Shown piece by piece: positions 26,478 through 35,870 of a DNA stretch of 64,000 bases. Source of the stretch: Desmonostoc vinosum HA7617-LM4. GTDB lineage: Bacteria > Cyanobacteriota > Cyanobacteriia > Cyanobacteriales > Nostocaceae. The stretch lies in NCBI GenBank assembly GCA_019359515.1, contig JAHHHC010000022.1, positions 40,726 to 104,725 of the forward strand, read 5' to 3'. Made by a program: the position numbers and the translations under genes. A model generated the notes under the pieces. The model saw only the letters and a list, made by a program, of their open reading frames with translations. It was not told the origin of the DNA and searched no databases. Within the stretch, counting starts at the first letter, position 1. Every line of letters starts with the position of its first letter.

Positions 26478-27482
26478 TCATTCCCCAGCACCAAACACCT
26501 CTCCTACAGCCAAGCGTGTACCGTTAACAAAGTCCCATCCCGATTGGGGACGTTTACCAGCTAGCTGAACCTCTCGCAACAGCAGCAAGCCATCTCCAGT
26601 TTGGGCGATCGCTCCAATTCCTTTGACAATGCTTACCACTTCTCCAGGACTACCTGATATATTTGACAAATCGGGTAATTTATGTATGAGTTTTTGTAAT
26701 TCTGGTGGTATCTCGTGACTATCAGCAAAACTTAGGGGGAAAGTAGCTGTGATTTTTAGCGGTTGATCGCGGAAGGTAGCTGTGCAGTTTGGATAAAAGC
26801 CTCTGATTTGATTGTGTAGTTGAATAGCACTCTTTGACCAATCTAATTCATAATCCTGTTTTTGAATCAAGGGTGCATAAGTTGCTGCTGAATTATCTTG
26901 GGGAATGGCGATAATTTCTTGATGTTCCAGTTTCAGTAGAGTTTCTATCAACAAGTCTGCACCGATTTTTGCTAGTATTTCGGCTAAATCTTGAGTATTC
27001 TCTAGTAATCCAATGGCAGTAGTGGCTTTTAGTAGCATTGCGCCTGTATCCATCCCTACATCCATCAACATTGTTGTGATCCCTGTTTCTTTCTCTCCAT
27101 TAAACAGGCACCACTGAATCGGGGCTGCTCCCCGGTATTTCGGTAAAATCGAACCATGCACGTTGATACAGCTTAACTTTGGCATGTTCAAGATTTTTGA
27201 TGATAAAATCTGTCCATAAGCGACAACAACAAATACATCTGCATTTAATTGTTGCAGTTGACTTAAAGTTTTAGTATCTTTTTTGACTCTTTCCGGTTGC
27301 CATATAGGCAAATTATGAATAGTGGCGATCGCTTTTACTGGTGAAGGGGTAAGTTTATTTCCACGTTCCCGGCGTTTATCTGGTTGGGTAACAACTCCCA
27401 AAACCTCAAATTCTGAGTGATTTAGCAGTTTTTCTAAAGTAGGAACAGCAAACTCAGGAGTACCAAAGAATACGATTTTCAT
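26478..27482 (-). CDS. fmt: Methionyl-tRNA formyltransferase Fmt
   Basis: Fmt formylates initiator Met-tRNA using 10-formyl-tetrahydrofolate. The 334-residue protein has the formyltransferase start [20 protein letters not shown], the catalytic region [19 protein letters not shown] (conserved Asn-His) and [17 protein letters not shown], then a C-terminal OB-fold domain ending [17 protein letters not shown]. Length is normal. It begins at the ATG at 27482. Confidence 0.97.
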   Translation of the reverse strand: MKIVFFGTPEFAVPTLEKLLNHSEFEVLGVVTQPDKRRERGNKLTPSPVKAIATIHNLPIWQPERVKKDTKTLSQLQQLNADVFVVVAYGQILSSKILNMPKLSCINVHGSILPKYRGAAPIQWCLFNGEKETGITTMLMDVGMDTGAMLLKATTAIGLLENTQDLAEILAKIGADLLIETLLKLEHQEIIAIPQDNSAATYAPLIQKQDYELDWSKSAIQLHNQIRGFYPNCTATFRDQPLKITATFPLSFADSHEIPPELQKLIHKLPDLSNISGSPGEVVSIVKGIGAIAQTGDGLLLLREVQLAGKRPQSGWDFVNGTRLAVGEVFGAGE

Positions 27483-28128
27483 TAGTCATTAGTTAATGTT
27501 GAATGTAGCAATACTTCACCAAAAAAAGAGTATGAAGCGATAGGGTGTTCCGTAGTAAAGTCATTGTCTCTTACAACGACAATCCAAAAACCATTCTCCA
27601 GCCCATGCTCGATATCTTATCACCACTACAATCCCTATTAAGTAACTACGCATAAATATTTAGACATTTTGCCATACGACGAAAATCGCCTATAGGACTC
27701 ATATTTGATTTGGTGAAAAAACTCCGTATACCTTCTTACCTTAGATCTTGCACCTGCCCAATCTCCCGCCAGAGAATAAATTCTCGCTCTTATTAGGTCA
27801 AGTCCACTTAAGTGGACTAAAATCTCTGCTTTTTGTGAGATTTAGTCCTCTTGAGAGGACTTTTGCTATTAGCCATAGGTTAGAAACCTATGGGGGTTTT
27901 TGGGACTGGTGCAAGATATCAGTTACCCTACTCTTCACTCCCTACTCCCTGCCTACGCAAATAACTTCATGAATCAAGTCAGATTCCTATAGTTATATAA
28001 GTTTCGTAGTAAGGACTTTATTCCTCGAATATGAAAGCATTAAAGTACTTACTACCAACTATTAAAACTTTGGTGATAAACCAATAAGTAGGTGGACACA
28101 ATTTAGTCCTTCTACTTAGAAGGGCTAG
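27483..28128. other. Repeat-containing region between fmt and the EPS operon
   Basis: The 646 bp hold the four-hairpin element (27744-27917) and A+T-rich flanks. A plus-strand frame of 74 codons through the element is not a gene. Nothing else is seen. Confidence 0.6.
27744..27917. mobile_element. MITE-like element with four hairpins, copy B
   Basis: The ends are inverted repeats with ATCTTGCACC (left) and GGTGCAAGAT (right). Inside, in order, lie GAGAATAAATTCTC, AGTCCACTTAAGTGGACT, AGTCCTCTTGAGAGGACT, and CATAGGTT paired with AACCTATG. Read in reverse, copy A (5889-6053) has the same order and the same linkers (GCCAGA, TTTTGCTATTAG), but different stem bases. Compensating changes point to selection on pairing or to a shared folded form. 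Confidence 0.7.
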
Positions 28129-29556
28129 CTAGTAAGCACCCGACTTTTGCAGAACAACCTTTACAGTTTTCAGCACAATATTTAAATCTAACCAAAGCGA
28201 CCAATTTTCGATGTAGGCGATGTCTAATTTCACTCCATCTTCAAAGCTATCAATATCAGAACGGCCAGAAACTTGCCATAATCCTGTGATACCCGGTAAA
28301 ACTTCTTGCCGAATAAAGTGAGTTGTTTGAAATCTTTCTACATCTCTGATAGGAAGAGGACGAGGCCCGACCAAACTCATTTCTCCAACTAAAACATTAA
28401 ACAATTGTGGCAATTCATCTAAACTATAAAGGCGTAAAAACTTGCCAATTCGTGTAATGCGAGGATCGTTTTTAAGCTTGAACAAAACACCGTCTTTCAT
28501 CTCATTTTTTGCTTCTAGGGCTGTTTGTAGCTTTTCTGCATTTGTCACCATTGTTCGGAATTTCCATATCTTAAATTGCTTGCAATGCAGTCCGATTCGG
28601 CTTTGTCTGAAAAATACTGGGCCTGGAGAATCTAACTTAATCAGCAGAGCAATTAATAGAAGAATAGGAGACAGTGAAAATATCAAAATAATTGCACAAA
28701 AAAGGTCGAAGTATCGCTTTAATAAAAAACTGCTACCCGCGATAATTGGTGCTGGAATTGTTAAACAGGGTACTTCACCAATTATCCATAATATAGACTT
28801 AGGCGGGAGAACTTCTTTTTCTGTTGGCAGAATCCGGAGGGTAATTCCAGCGCTCAAAAAGTGCCAGGAAATATATAGACGATTCTTAATTGCATTCCAA
28901 GATACAAAAACCTCAACGATACCTCTTTTGTGCAGAAACTCTAGAGTTTTTTCTCGGTTATCTCTATCCAGAGAACTAGCTTCTGTGACTCCGACAATGT
29001 TATAACAATTCTCTTTTTCAATTAACTTGATGTTACTTACTTGATCTTCTGTGTCTGCGATCAGAAAAACTGGATAACGAATTACTCCTACTCTCCGCAG
29101 TCTTTTAGTAGCAATATCAAATATCAAGCGAGTAGTACAGATGAAGACTACAGACAGTAACCAAAATAGCAGAAAAATCGAGCGCGAAACATAGCGTTCA
29201 GGTTCATAGAGAAACGCTATTAGTAAGAGAAAAAGTTCTGATAGAGAAACCGCTTTGATCAGGTGGGTATAGTTACGACGATGAGTACCTGCATTATATA
29301 ATCCTTGAGCTGCTATGATGCTGATTTCAACTACAAGAATTAGCAGTAAAAAAGATGATTTTTCCGTCCAAGGTGATTTTAGTGGAGTTCCATAAAATAC
29401 TGCTAATTTCCATGCCAAAGTTAGAGCGATCGCATCTAGCAAAATAAGTGTTAATACTCGCAGAAATCTTGTAGCGAATCCTCTTTGTATCCTTGTACCT
29501 CTAGACGATCTTAAATCTGGCTTGAAACTTACTAATGGTATAAACTTTGATATCAT
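28129..29556 (-). CDS. Polyprenyl glycosylphosphotransferase (initiating sugar transferase)
   Basis: This 475-residue membrane protein should transfer the first sugar phosphate to undecaprenyl phosphate. Four to five N-terminal membrane segments (about 20-140) and a CoA-binding-like middle domain precede the catalytic C-terminal region: KRYFDLFCAIILIF, SPGPVFFRQSRIG, FKIWKFRTMVTNAEK, LRLYSLDELPQLFNVLVGEMSLVGPRP and GITGLWQVSGRSD, all typical of the WbaP/WcaJ group. It is the last gene of the exopolysaccharide operon on the minus strand. The sugar (glucose or galactose) cannot be read from the sequence. Confidence 0.94.
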   Translation of the reverse strand: MISKFIPLVSFKPDLRSSRGTRIQRGFATRFLRVLTLILLDAIALTLAWKLAVFYGTPLKSPWTEKSSFLLLILVVEISIIAAQGLYNAGTHRRNYTHLIKAVSLSELFLLLIAFLYEPERYVSRSIFLLFWLLSVVFICTTRLIFDIATKRLRRVGVIRYPVFLIADTEDQVSNIKLIEKENCYNIVGVTEASSLDRDNREKTLEFLHKRGIVEVFVSWNAIKNRLYISWHFLSAGITLRILPTEKEVLPPKSILWIIGEVPCLTIPAPIIAGSSFLLKRYFDLFCAIILIFSLSPILLLIALLIKLDSPGPVFFRQSRIGLHCKQFKIWKFRTMVTNAEKLQTALEAKNEMKDGVLFKLKNDPRITRIGKFLRLYSLDELPQLFNVLVGEMSLVGPRPLPIRDVERFQTTHFIRQEVLPGITGLWQVSGRSDIDSFEDGVKLDIAYIENWSLWLDLNIVLKTVKVVLQKSGAY

Positions 29557-29873
29557 GACTCTGATTTCCCCTGTTTGTAGAATATTTGCTGAATTATTTT
29601 TGTAGTAAATAATTCAATCAAAGAACAACAAAACTAAGCTTTTATGCATTTAAATTGCACATTCACTTTTCACATGGCAGAATTTTTATCAAGATAATCC
29701 TCTGCAAAATTTGATTTTTTACTCAAAATTAAAGTCCGCTAATATCGACTGAAAGCAAAATTTTAGTCGGTATTAACAGACTTCGGTTAATCAAAAAACT
29801 TTAGTAAAAGAGACTGGGTATTGGGTATTAGGTATTAGATATTTTTCCTAGTCCCCAGTCCCTAGTCCCCCCT
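29557..29873. other. Spacer inside the EPS cluster
   Basis: The 317 bp are A+T-rich with a GGTATTGGGTATTAGGTATT run and CCCCAGTCCCTAGTCC units near the end of the upstream gene. The spacer could hold a secondary promoter for the last gene; no gene is seen. Confidence 0.4.
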
Positions 29874-31091
29874 TCACAAATTACTATATGCGTCTAATAA
29901 TTTAGGTGCTTGATGTCGCCACTCCAGCATTTCTTGCATCCTACGTTTACCTTCTGCTCCCATTTGTTGGCGAAGTTCAGATGCATCAAGAAGTTTAATA
30001 ATCAAATGGGCAAATTCTATCTCATCATTCGGCTTTGCATATAGAGATGCTTCTTCTGCGGAGCGTCTTCCTTCTCTCAGGTCAAACTGAACAATGGGTT
30101 TTCCTAGTGCCATGTACTCTAAGATTTTATTCATGGTGCAGTTTTCGTTGTAAGCAGATCTTGGGGATGGCTCTACACACACATCACAACTGGAAAGACG
30201 CTCTAAAAGCTCTTTACCTGTCTTAAATCCAGTGAATTCTACAAACTCTGTGACTTCAAGCTTTTCAGATAAGGCTTTGAGCTTTTCAAAAGCTGGGCCG
30301 CCACCAATTAGCATGAAATGAATGTCTTGGTGGTTCTTTTCCCAAACAAGGTAGCGTACAATTCGCAGCAAATAGTCGATTCCTTCAGGTTCCCCCATCA
30401 CTCCCATGTAACCTACCAAGTATTTTCTACCTCTGCGATAACTTGGGTTGGGAGGCATTGCACAAAAGCGTGAAAGGTCAGGCGCACTCCTCACGACAAA
30501 GACTTTCTTTGCTTTTTTCTTTCCTCTAGTTAGGGCTATTTTTTTGTGCGACTCGTTTGTAGCAATTGCTATGTCTGCTGTAGCGTAGGTTAAGCGTTCA
30601 ACGAGACTTAAACCATAGTAAAAAATATCTCGTTGTCCGTACTTAGCTATGTACATTTCAGGGCTTAAGTCGTGGTGGTCAAAAATTACTCTGACGCGAT
30701 GTAACAACTTAAACCATCCTGCTGTTAAGAAGAGTAGGTCTGGAGGATTGCAAATATGAATCACATCAAACCCTTGCTCTCGCCAGACTCTATGAGCTAA
30801 GCGAAACTGCCAATAAACAGCCCAGCTATATTCTCGGAGATAGCCAATAACCGAGCTTTTTTCAGGTGGAAGAGGATGACGATAAATATGAATCCCTTCG
30901 ATTACTTCATAATCCTTTTCAAACCCATTACCTTTCGGAGAAATTGTCGAGACCTGATACCCTGCTTTTTGTAAGGTAGTAGCTTCCATCCAGACTCGTC
31001 TATCAAAAGGCACAGGCAGATTTTCTACAATGATCAGCACCTTATCAACTACAGCCATAGAATTTGAAGTTTTTGAAGTTATTGATTGCAT
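29874..31091 (-). CDS. Glycosyltransferase family 4 (EPS cluster)
   Basis: The protein begins KVLIIVENLPVPFDRRVWMEATTLQKAGYQVSTISPKG and has YLVGYMGVMGEPEGIDYLLRIV, GGGPAFEKLKAL and YNENCTMNKILEYMALGKPIVQFDLREGR, a GT-B/GT4 pattern with the E-x7-E-like donor site. It should add a sugar to a lipid-linked repeat unit on the cytoplasmic face. I give the ATG at 31091 (405 residues); an ATG at 31058 and a TTG at 31136 are alternatives and no good ribosome site decides. It is separated by a few bases from the acyltransferase gene upstream if the TTG is used. Confidence 0.88.
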   Translation of the reverse strand: MQSITSKTSNSMAVVDKVLIIVENLPVPFDRRVWMEATTLQKAGYQVSTISPKGNGFEKDYEVIEGIHIYRHPLPPEKSSVIGYLREYSWAVYWQFRLAHRVWREQGFDVIHICNPPDLLFLTAGWFKLLHRVRVIFDHHDLSPEMYIAKYGQRDIFYYGLSLVERLTYATADIAIATNESHKKIALTRGKKKAKKVFVVRSAPDLSRFCAMPPNPSYRRGRKYLVGYMGVMGEPEGIDYLLRIVRYLVWEKNHQDIHFMLIGGGPAFEKLKALSEKLEVTEFVEFTGFKTGKELLERLSSCDVCVEPSPRSAYNENCTMNKILEYMALGKPIVQFDLREGRRSAEEASLYAKPNDEIEFAHLIIKLLDASELRQQMGAEGKRRMQEMLEWRHQAPKLLDAYSNL

Positions 31092-31138
31092 GAATTTTAA
31101 TTGAGGAAATTTAAGTTTTTGATTGGTTAGTAGCAAGA

Positions 31139-32242
31139 TTAGCGAACAAGTGCTTTGAGTCCAATCCTATCAATGAATATAGATAAGCCTAACGAAATAG
31201 TAAGTAATGCTATCCAAGATATTATCTTTAACATCAGAACCTCTGGGAAGTTAAATACAGTTTCACTCAAGAAGCGATCGCTAATAGCAAGACATATTTG
31301 ATAAAGGATACCGTTGATGCAAAAAATACCTAAACTATAAGTTGAGAACATTGTAATCAATCTCTTGATTAATGAAAAAACTTGATTCTCTTGAATAGAT
31401 GCACAGCAGAAAAACATCACAAATACACTGAGAATACAAGAAATTGTTATATAATCAAAAGGCGGTATTTCACCTTGCAATCTCTGAAAAACCCAACGAT
31501 ATTCTAAAATTTGAATACAACAGTATAGTACTAATAATAATCCTTTAATTTTAACAGATATTTGATTAGATAACTTGACAACTGACGACCAGTTTTTACA
31601 AAAGTAAAATCCCAAAGCTATATATACAAACCAGTAAATGAATAAAGGTCTGTCGATTGTTCTCAAAACTGAGATAATCTGATCATGATATAAACTAGTA
31701 GATGGAAAAGCGTATATGTATAAAAAAATCAAAATTTGAAGTAACACTGTTAATAACAAATTTCGTGGTTTATTAAATAAGTTACGTAAGCAAATGAAAA
31801 TGATGAATAATTGGAGAAGAGCTATTAAGTAATAAGCACCTTCAAAAATTCTTCCTTTAAAAGTAACAGCTATTAGTTCATTGACAGAGTTTTTATTTAT
31901 CAGCTTGAGAAATAATGCTATGGAAAACCAAAATATAGTAGGAGTTAAAAGACGAGTTAAACGCTTTTGAACGGTAAGTAAAATAGATTTTTGAGGCTTA
32001 GCTAACCCTTTTTCTAAAAGAAAAAAAGAAATTGTAAATAAGACTGGAACACAAAACTTTAATGGAGAAAAGATTATATCTAACAGTTGTGTCGATGATG
32101 CATATGTTGTCTTTGGTACAATGAGTGAATGAAAGGAGACAACTGCAATAATACTCACAGCCTTGAGAATATCCAGTGGTAATAATCTGCCTGTTGTTTG
32201 ATTACTTGGCAACAACGATGAATCAACTATCACATTTTTCAT
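31139..32242 (-). CDS. Acyltransferase family 3 membrane protein (EPS cluster)
   Basis: From the ATG at 32242 the protein has 367 residues (a TTG at 32260 would add six). It has about ten membrane segments. The start PLDILKAVSIIAVVSFHSLIVPKT fits the acyl_transf_3 pattern with the catalytic-site His; the usual nearby Arg is not clear. Such proteins O-acetylate or O-succinylate polysaccharide units. It is unusually A+T-rich and rich in Ile, Leu and Phe compared with its neighbours. It sits between the flippase and a glycosyltransferase. Confidence 0.82.
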   Translation of the reverse strand: MKNVIVDSSLLPSNQTTGRLLPLDILKAVSIIAVVSFHSLIVPKTTYASSTQLLDIIFSPLKFCVPVLFTISFFLLEKGLAKPQKSILLTVQKRLTRLLTPTIFWFSIALFLKLINKNSVNELIAVTFKGRIFEGAYYLIALLQLFIIFICLRNLFNKPRNLLLTVLLQILIFLYIYAFPSTSLYHDQIISVLRTIDRPLFIYWFVYIALGFYFCKNWSSVVKLSNQISVKIKGLLLVLYCCIQILEYRWVFQRLQGEIPPFDYITISCILSVFVMFFCCASIQENQVFSLIKRLITMFSTYSLGIFCINGILYQICLAISDRFLSETVFNFPEVLMLKIISWIALLTISLGLSIFIDRIGLKALVR

Positions 32243-32349
32243 GTTTAATAATATTGACAATATAATTAAATAATTCGTAATTCGTAATTCAGTATTTCAA
32301 AAATACTTTGTCTTAATCTCAGTATTTCACAAACATACATACAGATTTT

Positions 32350-33804
32350 TCAGGAGATTTTTGCTCTGTTATGCTTTAAGGCAAGTTGAGAAATATCTAC
32401 AAGCATTTTGGGAATACGACCTTTAGAAAACACAGTTAGAGATGTTACATAAATAAAAATCAAAATTACTGATTGGGTATAAATTAAATATTCAGGAAGA
32501 GGTAGAGCATAAACGAGTATTAGCGCAATACTGATTGTGATGGTCGGCAATAATATTGGTCTAATTAAAACTTTTATTTGCCAATTAGCAGCATGACAAG
32601 TTGCTAGCCAGTACCAAACTGTTGCGCCTATACCCATTACCAATACAACAGCGATCGCAACTCCTTGAGTCCCTCCTAAATATGCCCCAAGAAAATATGA
32701 ACTTACAGAAACTGGTACTAACGCCCAATCAATAGTGGCAACTGTTAGAGATTTGTCTAAAGCAAGTAGGGAAGTTCCCAGGATGGACATGAAGCCTCTT
32801 GCATAAGCAAAAATCAGTACAATCTGAAAGAGTCTGACGGCTTCCACCCAATCTGAACCGTATAGAAGCGGAATCAACCAAGGTGCAATCACTACTGCTA
32901 CACCATAGATTGGTGCAGAAAGCACTGCATACAGCTCTAATGCTCGACAAAGAAAAGCTTTCTTGCCTTCTAAATCTTGCTGAGATAGAACGGAAAATAT
33001 TACTCGGTTAACTTGAGATAGAGCATATACTGGCGTCATTGCCAGTTGGTAAGCCAAATTATAATATCCGAGTGCTTTTGAACCCAGTAATCTACCAATA
33101 ATCAGGTTGTCTCCGTTGGTATTTAGCTGAACAGCAAATCTACTGCTAACAACTCCGGCAATAAATTTTCTCACTTCACTTACAGCAAGTGGATCTAGTC
33201 GGAAAATGTAGGTAAAGCTATATTTACTGAGCGAACGCTTGAGTAAACTATCTACTAACCCCATCGCTACCTCTCCAGCAGCAAAAGACCAAACTCCCAT
33301 ACCTCCAATAGCACAAAGGGTGGCGCTTGCAACTCGTGCAAAAGTGGCAACACCATCACAAATAGCAAGTTCTCTAAATTTCATTTGCCGTTGCAATACG
33401 GCAGTATGGGAACCTGCGCCAGCACCAATTAAAAATATGGCAGATGAACAGGCAGTTAAGGGAAATACTAGTGGTTCACTAAAAAAATAAGATAGGGGTA
33501 TACCTGCAATTGCTTGGATGAAAAATAAACCGATGGAGATATTGATACCCAAACTATAGACAGTGTTGACTATTTTTTTGTCATCTAAACCTCTTTGTAC
33601 CAGAACTTGAGCGATCGCTACATCTCTAAAAAGAAGCGAGAAATTACTCAAAATCAAGACCATTGCCCAAATACCAAAGTCTTGAGGCGATAGTAAACGA
33701 GCCAAAATGACTTGAGAAATTAACTGAGCGATCTTGCCAACAGCAAAGCTCACAGTCATCCACAGACTGGCTTTAAAAATCTTTGTTGAGTTGACTTGAG
33801 TCAT
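32350..33804 (-). CDS. Wzx-type polysaccharide flippase (lipopolysaccharide biosynthesis protein)
   Basis: The 484-residue protein has 12-14 membrane segments and the pattern of the polysaccharide transport (MOP/PST) family: KASLWMTVSFAVGKIAQLISQVILARLLSPQDFGIWAM at the start, then GYYNLAYQLAMTPVYALSQVNRVIFSVLSQQ. It is expected to flip the lipid-linked repeat unit across the membrane. With wzc and wzy in the same operon it completes a Wzx/Wzy pathway. Confidence 0.92.
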   Translation of the reverse strand: MTQVNSTKIFKASLWMTVSFAVGKIAQLISQVILARLLSPQDFGIWAMVLILSNFSLLFRDVAIAQVLVQRGLDDKKIVNTVYSLGINISIGLFFIQAIAGIPLSYFFSEPLVFPLTACSSAIFLIGAGAGSHTAVLQRQMKFRELAICDGVATFARVASATLCAIGGMGVWSFAAGEVAMGLVDSLLKRSLSKYSFTYIFRLDPLAVSEVRKFIAGVVSSRFAVQLNTNGDNLIIGRLLGSKALGYYNLAYQLAMTPVYALSQVNRVIFSVLSQQDLEGKKAFLCRALELYAVLSAPIYGVAVVIAPWLIPLLYGSDWVEAVRLFQIVLIFAYARGFMSILGTSLLALDKSLTVATIDWALVPVSVSSYFLGAYLGGTQGVAIAVVLVMGIGATVWYWLATCHAANWQIKVLIRPILLPTITISIALILVYALPLPEYLIYTQSVILIFIYVTSLTVFSKGRIPKMLVDISQLALKHNRAKIS

Positions 33805-33906
33805 AAATAAAATTACAGCGGTTCAGGATATCCCAAGATATTAATGTCTACTTGCTATGCTCAAGAAATCGACTCATCGAAGAAGAAAATAGGGAAATTT
33901 CCATAA

Positions 33907-34653
33907 TTAAATGGCAAGGCTGGAACTATCAGTAGCTTTGTAAGCAACCAATCCTATATTTAAGAAGTAAGTACCTGGTAAAACAGGTTGAAAGAGTTTG
34001 CTAGCAATAAAAACACCTACATTCATTACCGAGCGTAAAATAGCAAATAAAACTCTGACAATAAAAAAGGTATTTTTATTAGGTCTCCAGATATTTCCCC
34101 AAACTGTAGCTATCACCTCAAGCTCGTTACCGTTTAAACTCAGGATATCTGGGGGTTTTAAACCCAACTTTGGAAACCAATACTCTATATAAAAAGGAGT
34201 TATTCGTGAGAAGTCATAGGGAATTTCATGTAATGGATAAGCAAAAGGAGTTGTGATTAAAATTGCACCAGATGGTTTGAGTAATCTTGATAGTTCTTGA
34301 AGTGCTTTTTGTGGCTCAAAAGAGTGTTCTAAAACCTCTGTACAGACAATAACATCAAAACTCCCTTCGGGAAGAGGAATTGAAGATATATCTGCTAAAA
34401 TATCTACTGTTTCTTTGGCATTCTGAATCACATCTATGCCAACATACTCTCCTCCGCACGAATCAATCAGATGACGCAATGGTTGTTCGCCACAACCAAT
34501 ATCCCCTACTCGCATCCCAGGCTTGATAATTTGTTGAATCTGAGTATGGATAAAATGTTTGAGGTGAAGTAATACAAAAAAATCTGGATGATGAATAGGA
34601 GTTCTCAAAATATCTCTGCGCTTAATGAGTTTTCTTTCTTCAAAATTTTTCAC
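33907..34653 (-). CDS. SAM-dependent methyltransferase (EPS cluster)
   Basis: The 248-residue protein has methyltransferase motif I RVGDIGCGEQPLRHL, the acidic-strand YVGIDV, DVIVCTEVLEHSFEPQKALQELSRLLKPSG (motif post-I/II) and ILITTPFAYPLHEIPYDFSR. The start is a GTG at 34653 with AAGGAT about 10 nt upstream. A sugar or sugar-lipid substrate is inferred from the cluster. A C-terminal hydrophobic stretch (VRVLFAILRSVMNVGVFIASKLF) may touch the membrane. Confidence 0.85.
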   Translation of the reverse strand: MKNFEERKLIKRRDILRTPIHHPDFFVLLHLKHFIHTQIQQIIKPGMRVGDIGCGEQPLRHLIDSCGGEYVGIDVIQNAKETVDILADISSIPLPEGSFDVIVCTEVLEHSFEPQKALQELSRLLKPSGAILITTPFAYPLHEIPYDFSRITPFYIEYWFPKLGLKPPDILSLNGNELEVIATVWGNIWRPNKNTFFIVRVLFAILRSVMNVGVFIASKLFQPVLPGTYFLNIGLVAYKATDSSSLAI

Positions 34654-34673
34654 AGTATTTTATCCTTATATTG

Positions 34674-35810
34674 TTATCCTACTACTGAGTCATAGATGGC
34701 TTCCAATTTATCAGTCTGCTTGTGAATATCAAAGTTTTCGCAAATCCACTCTCTTCCTTGTTTTCCTAAACTTTTACCCAAAGCGCGATCGCCCAGCAAA
34801 ATATCTAGTTTTTCAGCTAAAGATTGATCATCTTTTTCTGCTACTAAAAAGCCCGTTTCTTGATCACGAACTGCATCAGGAATAGCGCTGTGCCAAGTAG
34901 AAACTATAGGTATACCACAAGCCGCAGCCTCTAATATTACCAGAGGCAAGCCTTCGCTATCACCATTACTTGATGTTTGGCTAGGTAGAGAAAATATTTC
35001 TGCATCACGCATTAACTTTTGAATAACTTCGTAAGGCTGCGCTCCTAAAAAATGAACTCTATCAGTAATCCCAAGTTTGGTAGATAAAGCTTGGAGTTCT
35101 AAAGTCATAGAGCCAGTTCCAACTTGAATAAGCGAAACATCGGGATGTTTTCTAGCAATCCGAGCAAAGGCTTTTAATAAAGTATCTATACCTTTTTTTT
35201 GAGTATGTCTACCCACGCAAAAAATATAACGCTCGTTTGGTTTTTCTGTAGCAGGAGTAAATTTTTCTGTATCTATCCCACTATGTTGCTGAATTATTTT
35301 ATTGACAGGATAACCTTTTTCAATCAACTTTTTATGAAGAAAACTGGAAAAAGCAATGAATACTGATGCTTTTTGTTTTAATTCTTCTTCATGTAGCAGA
35401 AATTGATAAATTGATGGGTTGCCAGAGCGCCACATGTCTTGACGAGAAACTGTAATGTCATAACCATAAAATGTCACAACAAAAGGAATATTTAATTTAT
35501 CTGCCAATCTCATCGCATAAATACCATCCGGGCCAAAATGCCCATGGATTAAAGATAATTTTTTCAGCACACTAACTTCTGGAAATAAATGAGGAGAAGC
35601 AGTTAAGATATGAATTGCTTGCTTCATCCCCAAAAAATCATTTTGATTGATAGCAACCTTTTGAAAAGGTATTTCTTGTAAGAGATTGCAGGAAATAAAT
35701 ATAGGATGATATCTTTGGAGATTGTGTGCTTGTTCTGTAATAAAAGTTTCTGAAATGCGAGGATAAACCTTTCGATACATCCCAATCTCTTTCATATGCT
35801 TACTAGGCAT
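34674..35810 (-). CDS. Glycosyltransferase family 4 (EPS cluster)
   Basis: The 378-residue protein has the GT4 layout: YPRISETFITEQAHNLQRYHPIF at the N-terminus, HGHFGPDGIYAMRLADKLNIPFVVTFYGYDI, YIFCVGRHTQKKGIDTLLKAF, SLPSQTSSNGDSEGLPLVILEAAACGIPIVST. The start at 35810 has AGGGAA at a suitable distance; internal ATGs at codons 6 and 11 are alternatives. It is spaced about 20 bp from the methyltransferase gene downstream. Confidence 0.9.
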   Translation of the reverse strand: MPSKHMKEIGMYRKVYPRISETFITEQAHNLQRYHPIFISCNLLQEIPFQKVAINQNDFLGMKQAIHILTASPHLFPEVSVLKKLSLIHGHFGPDGIYAMRLADKLNIPFVVTFYGYDITVSRQDMWRSGNPSIYQFLLHEEELKQKASVFIAFSSFLHKKLIEKGYPVNKIIQQHSGIDTEKFTPATEKPNERYIFCVGRHTQKKGIDTLLKAFARIARKHPDVSLIQVGTGSMTLELQALSTKLGITDRVHFLGAQPYEVIQKLMRDAEIFSLPSQTSSNGDSEGLPLVILEAAACGIPIVSTWHSAIPDAVRDQETGFLVAEKDDQSLAEKLDILLGDRALGKSLGKQGREWICENFDIHKQTDKLEAIYDSVVG

Positions 35811-35870
35811 AAATGATTCCCTGTAGTTTGTATTAATAAAATTCCTTTCTAGTTGAATTTTAAATAAAGC

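Noticed and set aside
27748..27972. Plus-strand frame of 74 codons
   Set aside because: It is a read-through of hairpin element copy B.
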